A stretch of 64,000 bases of DNA, from contig CALYLW010000054.1 of NCBI GenBank assembly GCA_944989445.1, positions 1,860,654 to 1,924,653 of the forward strand, written 5' to 3'. The stretch comes from Ampullaceana balthica. Lineage: Eukaryota; Mollusca; Gastropoda; Lymnaeidae. Made by a program: the position numbers and the translations under genes. Each line of letters starts with the position of its first letter. Position 1 is the first letter of the stretch. Shown here one piece after another: positions 48,229 to 59,578 of the stretch. Under the pieces are notes generated by a model. That model saw only the letters and a program-made list of their open reading frames with translations, was not told the origin of the DNA and ran no database searches.

Positions 48229-49093
48229 TTCTTAAGATATTCTTTGAACAAAAAAAATAGCACGTATTTACGGTATCTTTTGAAGATTATTATAACTATA
48301 AAGATTAAAAATAGATTAAAGATTAAATATTGAAAATAAGGGAGACAATATTTAAACATTGCTATTTCATGCGGCTTTTCAAAATCAGAACCCTTCTTCA
48401 TCTCCACCTCAGATTCAGTAATCGACCACCCCCTCTTCCAATCCCCTTCTTCCAGATGTGGACGCCCCCACCCTCCCTCCCCCACCCCCAGTCATAGAAC
48501 CGTGATCCTGTAATCGGAGACATTTCTGAGACCCGATCTGACCCGGCTTTCTGTAACTCTATGTACTTTGGTCTTGGACCCGGCAGTCGGGACCTCTACT
48601 TTGCCAGATGGTCCTCGCGAATTATCGATTTTTACAACCTGGCAAGTCCTGGGAACAGCAAACGAACTCCGTCTCTTAATTTAATCTCGATTGAAACGAA
48701 AATAGTTTTTGATAAAGTAAAAATAACCGATACATAAAAATACATTATTTGCAAAAGAATAATACATTTTCTGTTTGAGCTTGAACCGAATAGTTTGAAA
48801 TATTTGGCTGCACGGGTCTAGTCTAGCAAGTGGCCAGATGGCGTGGTGCCCTGACACTAAGAAGATAATTAAAACAACAGTCCTAATCGGCAACTGTAGG
48901 CTGGGCCGTTGCTTCCGGAAAGACAAAGACGTGAAATCTTGCGTGGCGTTTGTACCGCCCGTGTCTAAACAGTGAGGCACAATGAATGGGACTGTTTGGT
49001 ACAGGGGTTGAAAACTGAACAGGTTAATGGTGGGGTGCAGACTTTCGTATTTTTTTTTAAAAATGATGTTTAGTGGGCTCTAGGAATTTATGC
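48229..49093. other. Unassigned sequence
   Basis: I see no supported feature. Several short minus frames are AT-rich and unremarkable. Confidence 0.4.
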
Positions 49094-49101
49094 CCCCAGA
49101 C

Positions 49102-49301
49102 CAGTGGCGTCACTGGGGGGGTGCGGGTGGTGCGGATCACATGGGGTGACACGATCACATGGGGTGACACCTCAGTGTAAAAGTCTGTATTTTCTAGTTT
49201 ATTTGGCACTGGCAGACTCGGGGAGCTTTGTGGGGTAAGTCGTGAAGGGGTGACACCATGAGCTACCGCACTGGGTGACACCAACCGTAGTGACGCCTCT
49301 G
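49102..49301. mobile_element. hAT MITE, 200 bp, perfect 8-bp target duplication
   Basis: The left end CAGTGGCGTCACTGGGG and the complement of the right end CAGAGGCGTCACTACGG are inverted. Both are flanked by CCCCAGAC (49094-49101 and 49302-49309). GATCACATGGGGTGACAC is present as a short tandem pair inside. Confidence 0.85.
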
Positions 49302-49545
49302 CCCCAGACTGATCTTCTTTACTTAAAACTACAACAACTAAACATCCTGGTCAACTTTCATCTGATGCCGGTAATATAAGTTTAATATGTTGTTAATTCT
49401 AGTTAAAACTTTACAATAACTTTGGACAAAATGTCTCTATGACGATGCCCACTTCACATGTAGCTTGCCAGTAAAAACCATCATGAATCAGGACCATACA
49501 AGTTTGAATCAACTCGACCCGCGAGTGGGAATGTAACCCAATCAT

Positions 49546-49950
49546 CAGCTACGCTCTTCTGCAGGCGCAACCATTCTCTATGTTCCTGAGACACGCACTA
49601 AAACATTAGGTGAAAGGTCTTTTTCTTTTTGTGTTCTCGAACAATGGAATTCTCTACCGTTGCACACTCGCAGTATTCCAAATACTAAGCCCTTCAAGGC
49701 TGCACTAAAACACACATCTTCAAACTTTAATTTCAAAACTAATTAAACAACAATCAAACATTTCTTTATATGAAATATGTAGCTTATGTGCGCCGTAATT
49801 TCATTATATATTGTAGTTTGATTGTAAATGTCGAACATTGAATGTATTATCCGTTAAATATGTGTGTTACTACTTTTATGTGGAGCAATGTAAAGCGCAG
49901 CTTCTTGCTTGAGTACTGCGGTGTATAAATTGTCAAATTATTATTATTAT
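49546..49950 (+). mobile_element. CR1/L2-like LINE 3' end
   Basis: The frame from 49546 reads LRSSAGATILYVPETRTKTL, then GERSFSFCVLEQWNSLPLHT and RSIPNTKPFKAALK, after which a one-base shift would restore THLFKL. The R.FS.....WNSLP...R....L..FK..LKT.LF motif is the standard C-terminus of CR1/L2-group LINEs. The 3' UTR has TGTAAAGCGCAGC followed by TATAAATTGTC and an ATT simple-repeat tail (49938-49950), also typical. It is 5' truncated and frameshifted. Confidence 0.8.
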
Positions 49951-50613
49951 TTTAATATCTGGCAAACCCTTGAATTTGTCTACGAACATTTTAACGGCCA
50001 GCGTGTCCTAAACCCTGGAGGCCACACACGTTTTATTCAAAGTTAACCATCCGTCACAATTACAGGGACAAAAAAAAAGTTGTTTAAAATTTGACCAAAT
50101 AAATGCCACTCACGTGCCAGCACGCGCATATTTTCAAGAAATTTGAATGGCTGAGTAACACCCCCCCCCCACATCCACACCCGAACCGCGTCAGCTTCAC
50201 ACCGGAGGCCGCACCATCAGCGCCCCTTCTCTCAACCCACCTGTTTAGCCAACTTAAATTTGAAATTTCCAAGATTTTTACTGGTTGGCGAATGTTCAAC
50301 ACTGCCGCAAAAACCCCAGCCCCCCTCACCCCCCGCCCACCTCGCTAGCACACCTCGTTCTCGGTCGTGCGTGAGCAGATGGTCGCACGCGCTGCCCCCA
50401 CCCCAATCCCTCTTCCTTAAGTCACCCCCCCCACACACATAAACCTTTGTCATTGTCAACCTCACTCACCCCTACCCTTATCATTATTTGAGCCGCCCCA
50501 AGTAAAAAGTAGAACAGATGCGCCTCTGCGCTCCCCCTTTACCCCCCCACCCTTATTCCACGCCGGGTCTCTTTTTCTATTTCCTGACCTGGAGATTAAA
50601 CTTGTCTCAACTA
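49951..50613. other. Unassigned sequence, C-rich
   Basis: Poly-C tracts at 50160-50172 and 50425-50434. Short frames on both strands are low complexity. Confidence 0.4.
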
Positions 50614-50990
50614 AATCCATACGTCACAAGTGAAGTAAGCTTTGAATGACACATTACATACGTCACAAGTGAAGTAAGCTTTGAATGACACATTACATAC
50701 GTCACAAGTGAAGTAAGCTTTGAATGACACATTACATACGTCACAAGTGAAGTAAGCTTTGAATGACACATTACATACGTCACAAGTGAAGTAAGCTTTG
50801 AATGACACATTACATACGTCACAAGTGAAGTAAGCTTTGAATGACACATTACATACGTCACAAGTGAAGTAAGCTTTGAATGACACATTACATGCGTCAC
50901 AAGTGAAGTAAGCTTTGAATGACACATTACATGCGTCACAAGTGAAGTAAGCTTTGAATGACACATTACATGCGTCACAATTAAAGTAAT
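50614..50990. repeat. Minisatellite, 39-bp unit, about 9.7 copies, very uniform
   Basis: The unit contains TACGTCACAAGTGAAGTAAG followed by CTTTGAATGACACATTACA. Only one position varies (TACGTC in the first seven, TGCGTC in the last three). Since 39 is a multiple of three, both minus-strand frames stay open as a by-product. Confidence 0.97.
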
Positions 50991-51168
50991 ATATCAGTGA
51001 CAGTGTCACAACACCCGTGTCCCAAAAGTTAATTAAACCATAAAAGACACCTACCTGTCGTCACAAGTGGAGCAAGGTGATAATGTTACAATACTGCTGT
51101 CATGAACTGAGAAATGTTTGGAACGGTCGTATTATATTTTAATGAACACGCGGAATCGTATCGTTTTT

Positions 51169-52772
51169 AAATCCCTTATATTAACTTCACCGCCGTCTCT
51201 CTCTGTCTGTCTGTCTCTCTCTCTGTCTCTCTCTCATCATCTCATGGGCTCGGCGGGCGGAAAAACAAAAGTCGAAAATGACCCACTTCCAATGATCCGA
51301 TCGAACTGAAATTTGGCACACGGACCCGTCTTACCTAACAATGCATCGTATCAAAATTTCAGATCGATCGAACGTACCGTAATTAAATTAATGCATTTTT
51401 AGTTTATCCTTATATGAGGTATGTAATTTTAATTCACGATTTGTTATTGTTTTTTTGCCACGTGAAAGTTTGAGCATTGAGGCGACCCAACGAAACGACG
51501 GTGCGCTTTTGTTTACATTTTACGTGTCACTCTGAGCTCGGTCAAGCGAATCGGTGACCAGACTTTTCCCCTCTCCCCCTCCCCCCCACCCCTCCCCCCC
51601 TAGGGTTATGAAGCAAACTTGTGTTAAGACAGATTCAGTCTGTAAATGTTTGAAAATAATCAATACTGTTAGTTATATCTCATATATAAGGGATTTATAG
51701 TCAAAAACTTTGTTTTTAAATCCCTTATTAAATCCCTTATATTAACTTCGCGGCCGTCTCTCTCTCTCTCTGTCTTGGGCTCGGCGGGCTGGGCGGAAAA
51801 ACAGAAGTCAAAAATGACCCACTTCCCATGATCCGATCGAACTGAAATTTGGCACACGGACCCGTCTGACCTAACAATGCATCGTATCAAAATTTCAGAT
51901 CGATCGAACGTACCGTAATTAAATTAATGCATTTTTAGTTTATCCTTATATGAGGTATGTAATTCAAAATTCACTGTTTGTTATTGTTTTTTTTCTTCCA
52001 GTTTCACGTGAGTTTGAGTTGACGCCGACCGTCGTGTTGACGCCGACAGTCGTGCCGACACCCCCTCACATCCCACCCCCATTTATTAAAGACAAGGGAC
52101 ATCACTCGGTGTCAGTCTGTAAATGTTTGAAAATAATCAATACTGTTAGTTATGTCTCATATATAAGGGATTTATAGTCAAAAACTTTGTTTTTACGGGT
52201 TTGTTTTATTAAATCCCTTATATTAACTTCACGGCCGTCTCTGTCTCTCTCTCTGTCTCTCTCTCATCATCTCATGGGCTCGGCGGGCGGAAAAACAAAA
52301 GTCGAAAATGACCCACTTCCAATGATCCGATCGAACTGAAATTTGGCACACGGACCCGTCTTACCTAACAATGCATCGTATCAAAATTTCAGATCGATCG
52401 AACGTACCGTAATTAAATTAATGCATTTTTAGTTTATCCTTATATGAGGTATGTAATTTAAATTCACGATTTGTTATTGTTTTTTTGCCACGTGAAAGTT
52501 TGAGCATTGAGGCGACCCAACGAAACGACGGTGCGCTTTTGTTTACATTTTACGTGTCACTCTGAGCTCGGTCAAGCGAATCGGTGACCAGACTTTTCCC
52601 CTCTCCCCCTCCCACACACCCCTCCCCCCCCACCCCTCCCCCCTAGGGTTATGAAGCAAACTTGTGTTAAGACAGATTCAGTCTGTAAATGTTTGAAAAT
52701 AATCAATACTGTTAGTTATGTCTCATATATAAGGGATTTATAGTCAAAAACTTTGTTTTTACGGGTTTGTTT
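51169..52772 (+). mobile_element. Three head-to-tail A-type repeats
   Basis: Copies at 51169-51717, 51730-52210 and 52211-52772 each start AAATCCCTTATATTAACTTC and end ATATAAGGGATTTATAGTCA, then AAAACTTTGTTTTTACGGG. Shared interior: a GTCTCT microsatellite, CTCGGCGGGC, GACCCACTTCC, GAAATTTGGCACACGGACCC and CAAAATTTCAGATCGATCGA. The inner copy has a different 3' third (GTTGACGCCGAC repeats). There is no coding content. Confidence 0.85.
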
Positions 52773-53246
52773 TTTACTTACTTTATTTTCAAGGCGATAC
52801 CGATAACCGTTCTTGTCGTATGACGTCAAATGACCTGAAATCTCATTATATTCGTTAAAAAAAAGTTAAAAAACTTTTGTTTAAATAGAAAATTGCATTG
52901 TATATTTAAAAAAAATTATTTTGCGACTGCCTATTTTTAAATCCTTTATATTAACTCGTGGTGTCTGCGGCCGCCCGCCCTTGTCGCCAAAACTTTTGAT
53001 CGATTTTTAACCCACTTGCTCGCAAGCTAGCGAGCTGAAATTTTGCAGGCAGTTTTTGACCGATAACAGTGGCGTAGCTAGGGTCATGTGCGCCCGGGGA
53101 CATGACACAAAATCTGCGCCCCTTGTCAGACCGAACGATTATGGGGGTTACTGAGCCCCAAGAAAAAATTGAAATTTTACGGTTTATATGGTTCATTTTC
53201 GAAGCTTCTGGTATTTTAATGAAATAGAATACAGACTAATAATTCT

Positions 53247-55135
53247 CTATATGATTGTAAACAATTTATTTGAAAAAAAATACTCTACTAATTGTACAAT
53301 TAGACATAGTCTACAAAAAATTATTCTCCTTGATTTGAATGTTGCAAACTCGTCAATCACGTTGTCAAAATTAATATTCTCAAGTGTTTCTCTTTCGATG
53401 TTAAAGAGTGCAAGATCACTCAGACGATCTTGTCCCATTGAAGCACGTAAATAAGACAAAATAAGCTTCAGTTTGCTGAAGGACCGCTCACAGCTTTCAG
53501 TTGAAACAGCAATTGTTATAAGTATTTGAAGTGAAATGCACAGATTCGGAAATACGTCATCTCCATATGAAACAATAAAACCAAGAAGATCCAAAGTAGT
53601 TTCTGATAGAACTTCAGTCCGCGTACTGAGCAGCATTTTTCAGTCTCTGATTTCTGTGCACAATTCGTGACCCTTTACGTCAGTATAAATTAGCAAAATC
53701 TAAGCAATTTTAACGAAGTGTATCGACTTTTGTCTCAGCAAGAAGAGTTTTGACGTCTAGTAAAAATCCAAATTTGTTGTTGAGATATTTTAGACGTAAA
53801 AACCCGTATTGATATCTCAAGTTGGAGTCTATCAATTACGCTGCTCATATCACGTGCAATCTCTTCTTCTGCAGAAAGTCCTGCATCTCTTGTTAATTCT
53901 CCAGGCATCCTCCGATGTCGTCTAATCCTTCTGTTAACCTCGATTCCACAAATTGTGCATCTTCCTTTCCATTGTCTACCGCAACCTGGCTCAAATTATC
54001 ACGAATGTTGACAATTTCTTGCTCAAGCGATTCAAGATTAGATACTGCTTCCTTGAAATTCACAGTAGGATTCTGTAACCGTTTCTGGACACGATCAATT
54101 TTCCCAAGTATGATGTTCCAGAAATTTAACAAAACTAGGAATTTAAAGTTTAATATACCTGCCAGCAAAGTTTCTGCATCACTTCTGGTGTCAGGCGTCA
54201 TATTTGTATGTTCTGATAATTTTTCCAACAGCTCTACCAGTTCATCTAGTCCTTCATAAATTGCTTTAACAGCTTCTGATCGTGCACTCCAGCGTGTTTC
54301 AGACTCGCTCTTCATTGTGATTGGCAGAACTCTTTTTAATTTTTTCCCAACGAGTTATTGAACGAGAGAAACAAAAATTTATACTTTCAACTGTTCCAAA
54401 AACGTGATAACAACTGGATCCTGTTTAGCTGAGTGTACTCCTGCTAAGTTTAAGCTGTGATTGTCAAAATTGAAGAACAATGCTTTGTGATTTCTGGCAC
54501 ATACTCGCTGTTGAAGGCCGGATATATGTCCTGTCATTACAGCAGCATTGTCATAACATTGTGACCGATAGTCGGCTGGAGGCATGTTATTAGATTCCAG
54601 TTTATCTACGATAACTCTTTCAAGGCTTGCTGCGTCTTTGGAATGTATCTGTATAAAACCTAAAAATTATTATTTGATGTTGTTTTTTTTAGTTTAAAAA
54701 TCCACATCCACAAATATGATGGCTTGAGAAAGTTGCTCCCGGTGTACTAGATCGGGTGTTGAGTTAAGTAAGATACTTTAGTACTTGTTTTTTGTGATTT
54801 CACTAAACATCTGATTCCTTACAGTCGATGAAAGTAGGTGGATACATTCATTCTGGATTTCCGGTGATAAATAAGATACTGACCCTTGAATTTCTCGGGC
54901 ATGTTGTAAGTGTTTTTCTAACAGTGGATCACACTGATCAAGTTTGATCACAGAGAGAAAGGAAAGAGAGGCGATGTCTGATGTTTCATGCATATAAAAG
55001 GAATCCAACTTGCTTTGACATACCCACACAATCCCTTTAGAGGAGAGACCTTCCCTCCCTCCCCCCACTTTACTCCCTCCACAGTGGGATGGGGACGTAA
55101 GATTTTTCTTTTTAAAAAGAGTCATAGCATGCAGC
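53247..55135 (-). pseudogene. hAT transposase, TTF/ZMYM1-like, broken into pieces
   Basis: Read on the minus strand from N to C: SKLDSFYMHETSDIASLSFL with CDPLLEKHLQHAREIQG and SYLSPEIQNECIHLLSS (about 55010-54790); SQCYDNAAVMTGHISGLQQR and FNFDNHSLNLAGVHSAK (54567-54440), the YDNA…HSLNL core; a helical region TRWSARSEAVKAIYEGLDEL (54297-53893); then FPNLCISLQILITIAVSTES, CERSFSKLKLILSYLRASMG and QDRLSDLALFNIE (53560-53390), the C-terminal dimerisation domain with its SCERSFSKLK signature. Such proteins in animal genomes are usually annotated as zinc finger MYM-type protein 1-like. Stops and frameshifts separate the segments (54361, 53640), and the N-terminal zinc-finger part is disrupted by the nested element, so no active transposase is made. 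Confidence 0.9.
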
Positions 55136-55165
55136 AAAGGGACGCGAATTAACCATTCTGTAAGC

Positions 55166-56456
55166 CAGTGGTTCTCAACCTTTTGAGATTCAAGGATCAC
55201 TTGAAAAATGTGTGTCTTAGCTACGGACCACTACTAAAAATTGTGCTACTGCCGAGCTGGAAAGTTAAATATAATTATACTGTGTATATCTTATCTGTTG
55301 CACACGCTCCTTCTATGCAGAAGATTATTGTTAGCTATAAGTAGTATACATGTTAGTGAAATTATACTAATATTATACCTTTTGCGTGCTCCAAAAACAA
55401 TATTGTAATGGCTTTCTTTTGTAAAGAACAAATGTCATTTATATTAGTCTCATAGCCTTCTTATTTAATTCTACTTGCAAACTTTAAGTCATAAACAGTA
55501 GTTTGTATTAAAAAGACTGCTATATTATTTTATTTAGTACAAACGATGTTTTGTTTTTATTGTAAGCAATGGAGAAAATCCACTTTCACAATGTTGCAAA
55601 GTGTAAAAGTATTTTAAAAGCTATCTGAGACAATTCGGAGTACTATAAAATTTCATTAAGCCCACTTTCTGATGCAACATATTCAAAGTGGTATCGCTAT
55701 TGGGTTCAATGAGTTGGTTTAATTACGATGTTATTAATTTTATTTGATGAGGCAATGTGGGCGAGATGAAGACTGGAAACCCACGAAAAACCACTGAACG
55801 TTAAAAATCACCAAAGTAGAATTAAAATTGGCCCTGCATTGATTGAATATGACCAGAAATCAAATTTATCAACATTTGTTTATTTATTTCAACATTTTCT
55901 GCTGGTTTCTCTGTGATTTCGTATAATTGAGTAAACATGTCAAAGTTATCTTGAAATAATCCTCTTTTCAAAAGATCAAGCTTTTTCGTAAAAGCGGACA
56001 CTTTGTCACTGAGAGTAATATATTGTGTCTGCTTTCCTTGCCGAGTTGAATTAAGTTTATTGAGTTCTTCAAAAGTTTCAGTCAAGTAAGCCAGAACAAC
56101 AACCCATAAGCTATGGTTCAAATGATCAACAAGCTTTGATTTTTTTTCTGCAAGAAACTCTCTTACGTCATCACGTAATTGAAACAGTCGTATAACCAGC
56201 GAAATTCAGTACACATCTGTAACTGTTAATGGTCAAGATTCATATTCGAACATAAAAAATCAAAGAAACTAGAATTTAAAAGACGAGCCTTGATAAAATT
56301 TAAAAACTATTTAGGTCAGATCAAAAATATATTTTAAGTCTGCGTTAATTCTTTAACTTGTTAGTCTTTCGCGATGAATCATACAGTGCGTCAATTTAAT
56401 GCTTTGCTTGCGGACCACCTGGCACATCTTCGCGGACCACATGTTGAGAACTACTG
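55166..56456 (-). mobile_element. Nested hAT element with CAGTGGTTCTCAACC ends
   Basis: The left end CAGTGGTTCTCAACCTTTTG and the complement of the right end CAGTAGTTCTCAACATGTGG are inverted. Flanks CTGTAAGC (55158-55165) and CTTTAAGC (56457-56464) match 7 of 8. Inside both ends is a shared GGACCAC motif. It entered the outer hAT after that element had inserted. Confidence 0.88.
55822..56121 (-). pseudogene. hAT transposase fragment (ZBED5/GTF2IRD2-like) in the nested element
   Basis: A 99-codon minus frame includes LAYLTETFEELNKLNSTRQG, then YITLSDKVSAFTKKLDLLKR and INKQMLINLISGHIQS. This matches the LAYL.DIF..LN.LN..LQG......D…AF..KL.LW….F..L…......I..HL..L region of ZBED5/GTF2IRD2-type hAT proteins. 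It keeps only the middle third of such a protein; neither the BED finger nor the dimerisation domain is present, so it is a remnant. Confidence 0.75.
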
Positions 56457-57243
56457 CTTTAAGCCACTCCTTTTTCTTGTCTTGGTCATTTTGGTTGCTT
56501 CTAGTGTCGTCTCTGTCTGTTCTATTAATTAATAGAATCACCTTTGTCTCTTACTGCTCCCCTACCCTCACTCCCAGCAACTCACAGTTTTTTTTTAAAT
56601 CGCCATCAGCAATCCTACATTGTGGATATGTCATTTATTTATGAGTAGAATGGTGCCCCTTAACGCTCAATGGGGGCGCCAAAATGATGATTGCCAACTG
56701 ATTTGTATTGAAGATATTTTCGGAGCTCCAAAATTCAATCTTGCAAACGTATTTGGGATACATTAGTTTACATCAAAGCACAATTAAATAATGACTTTTA
56801 ATACTCATTTTGGCGCCCCCTAACGTGGCGCCCGGGGACATATGTCCCCCCCTGCACCCCCCTCGCTACGCCACTGACCGATAATAAAAACAATGTATCA
56901 AAATTTCAGATCGATCGCATGTACCGTAATTAAATTATTGATTTTGTAGATTATTTTATTTATTCCTATGTATCATGCTATTTTTTGAAATAGAGCGTCG
57001 CGGTGCGTATTATATTGAACAACCTTTCTGTCGCGCAATAAGGTGCGTATTTTATTGAAAACTCTTTTTATAAACATATTCCTGATCGGTGCGCATTATA
57101 TTAAACATGTTTTACGACACAACTGCAATTTTGTATTTTTGGATGGTCTTGCGCTGCGTATTATAATGAACATTCTTTTAGGTACTCCTCGTACATAAAG
57201 GATTTATAGTCAAAAACTTGGTTTTTTACGTTTTTTTTAAATT

Positions 57244-57727
57244 AAATCCTTTATATTAACTCGTGGTGTCTGCTTGCTTGATTGCTTGTCGCCAAAACTT
57301 TCGATCGATTTTTAACCCCCTTCCTCGTAAGCTAGCGAGCTGAAATTTTGCAGGCAGTTTCGTACCGATAATAAAAACAATGTATCAAAATTTCAGATCG
57401 ATCGCATGTACGGTAATTAAATTATTGAATTTTTAGATTATTTTATTTATTCCTATGTAACATGTTATTTTTTTAGATAGAGTGTCGCGGTGCGTATTAT
57501 ATTGAACGTCCTTTCTTTCGCGCAATAAGGTGCATATTTTATTGACAACACTTTTTATAAACATATTCCTGGTCGGTCGATGCGCATTATGTTAAACATG
57601 TTTTACGACACAACTGCAATTTTGTATTTTTGGATGGTCTTGCGCTGCATATTATAATGAACATTCTTTTAGTTACGTCTCATACATAAAGGATTTATAG
57701 TGAAAAACTTGGTTTTTTACGGTTTTT
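57244..57727 (+). mobile_element. B-type repeat, head to tail with the preceding copy
   Basis: Starts AAATCCTTTATATTAACTCG, 14 bp after the end of the previous B copy, and ends ACATAAAGGATTTATAGTGA. Internal landmarks match: TTTTGCAGGCAGTTTCGTAC, GGTGCGTATTATATTGAACG and TTTTACGACACAACTGCAAT. Confidence 0.85.
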
Positions 57728-58115
57728 TTATTATATGTTTATATTTTATTTTATTAAGCGCGAAGGGCCCAGCCCCTGGACGGGTAGAGGTGCTTTGACG
57801 TTCAATGGTTATTATTATTATCATCACTTGAACCTTTGAACCAAGAACTTGAGAATCTTCAGACGGAACAGTCTATTTACAAATTCTTGACTGCCTGAGA
57901 CTCGTGTATAAATGTAAGTAAACTTTGGACACGACTGTAAACAAAAAAATCTTCATTGTTTCATTGTTGATGGGATGCATTAGGAACTACTCTCGGGAAC
58001 AATGTTCCCTCTAATTTTCTTTAGTTCCTGTGCAATTTAAAAAATTTAAAAAAATAAATAAATCAAATTTTAAAAAAAAACCCTTGTATGAAAGGTTTCG
58101 CAGCATTCCATATTT
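57728..58115. other. Unassigned spacer
   Basis: Nothing firm is seen. The patch AACAATGTTCCCTCTAATTT (57999) before the A copy and GCGCGGCGTTGGACATATAG (58741) after it may be two halves of one older repeat split by the A insertion. Confidence 0.35.
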
Positions 58116-58668
58116 GAATCCCTTATATTAACTTCACCGCCGTCTCTGTCTCTTTGTCGTTCAATCGTCATCTCTGTCTGTCTCTCTGTCTTGTTCGGGC
58201 GGAAAAACAAAAGTAAAAAATGACCCACTTCCCGTGATCCGATCGAGCTGAAATTTGGCACACGGACCCGTCTCACATAACAATGCATCGTATCAAAATT
58301 TCAGATCGATCGAACGTACCGTAATTAAATTAATGCATTTTTAGTTTATCCTAATATAACGTATGTAATTCAAATTCACTGTTTGTTATTGTTTTTTTTC
58401 CACGTGAGAGTTTGAGTTGACGCGACCCATCGAAGTACCGGCGTGCTTTTGTTTACATTTTACGTGTCACGCCGAGCTCGGTTAAGCGATCGGTGACCAG
58501 CCTTTTCCCCCTCTCCCCCCACCCCCCAAGGGTTATGAAGCAAATTTGAGTTAAGACAGATTCAGTCTTTAAATGTTTGTCGCGTTTGAAAATAATCAAT
58601 ACTGTTAGTTATGTCTCATATATAAGGGATTTATAGTCAAAAACTTTGTTTTTACGGGTTTGTTTTAT
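58116..58668 (+). mobile_element. A-type repeat
   Basis: Starts GAATCCCTTATATTAACTTC and ends ATATAAGGGATTTATAGTCA then AAAACTTTGTTTTTACGGG. Interior matches the 51169-52772 copies. Confidence 0.85.
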
Positions 58669-59076
58669 TTCTGAGCAAAATTATATGTTACACAAATGTT
58701 ACTCTTATTAAAATTTGATGCGCGGTAACTCTAAACTGTTGCGCGGCGTTGGACATATAGCTGCGCGGCTAAGCAGCTCAACAGGAAAAAAAATTCCTTT
58801 AAGAGAAAAAAGTGATGATTTTTTTTTCAAAATTCTTTTTTTTTAATTTTAAATTTGAATATGATGCATTTTCCACAAAGCGAGGAAGTTTGGTTAAAAT
58901 ATCGCAGCGGTTCTCAGGCTATGACAAATGTTGACATGAATATATTTCGCTTAGCAAAGGATAACACCAGAGCCGTCGTTGAAAATGTAAATAGTATATC
59001 GTCGGTGTCAGTATGACCCAAGACAATACAAGCGTAAGCCGCGATAAAATGGATGGGCAAATTTAAATATTTTTTT
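58669..59076. other. Unassigned spacer
   Basis: AT-rich, no recognised gene. Confidence 0.4.
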
Positions 59077-59578
59077 AATCCTTTATATTAACTCGCGGCG
59101 TCTGCTTGATTGATGCCTTGCTTGCTTGAATGCCGAAAAAACTTTGGATCGATTCGATTTTTAACCCACTTCCTCGTAAGCCAGCGAGCTGAAATTTTGC
59201 AGGCAGACTCGTGCCGATGATAAAAATGATGTATCAAAATTTCAGGTCGATCGAATGTACTGTAATTAAAATAATGAATTCGTAGATTATCTCTTTTTAT
59301 CTCTATGTAGCATGTTAATTTTTTGTGCTCGAGTGTCGCGGTGCAAAAAATCTTTCCTGTCTCGCTGTGCGGTGCGTATTATATTGACGATACATTTTAA
59401 AAATATATTCCCGACCGGTGCGCATTATATTAAACAAGTTTTACGAGACATAACTAAATTTTTTGGATTTTTTTAATGTCTTCCGCTACGTATTATAAAC
59501 ATAATGAACATTCTTTTAGTTATGTCTCGTATATAAAGGATTTATAGTCAACAACGTTGTTTTTTAAAAGGTTTTTTT
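59077..59578 (+). mobile_element. B-type repeat, diverged
   Basis: Starts AATCCTTTATATTAACTCGC and ends ATATAAAGGATTTATAGTCA then ACAACGTTGTTTTTT. Internal TTTTGCAGGCAGACTCGTGC and CGGTGCGCATTATATTAAAC match other B copies. Confidence 0.8.

Larger units (their letters stand above)
53067..56876 (-). mobile_element. hAT transposon (ZMYM1-like group), 3.8 kb with a nested hAT
   Basis: Left end CAGTGGCGTAGCTAGGGTCA and right end ...CCTCGCTACGCCACTG are inverted. The target duplication ACCGATAA is perfect (53059-53066 and 56877-56884). Subterminal GCGCCCGGGGACAT occurs at both ends. It carries a broken minus-strand transposase. Without the nested element its length is about 2.5 kb. Confidence 0.92.
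52939..57230 (+). mobile_element. B-type repeat split by a hAT insertion
   Basis: The left part, 52939-53066, starts AAATCCTTTATATTAACTCG; the right part, 56877-57230, ends ACATAAAGGATTTATAGTCA. Removing 53067-56884 restores the B sequence at ...CCGATAATAAAAAC. Confidence 0.85.

Noticed and set aside
50607..51009. Two overlapping minus frames of 123 and 132 codons
   Set aside because: Both come from one 39-bp unit read in two frames.
53915..54259. 114-codon plus-strand frame
   Set aside because: It is the shadow of the minus-strand hAT transposase segment 53893-54315.
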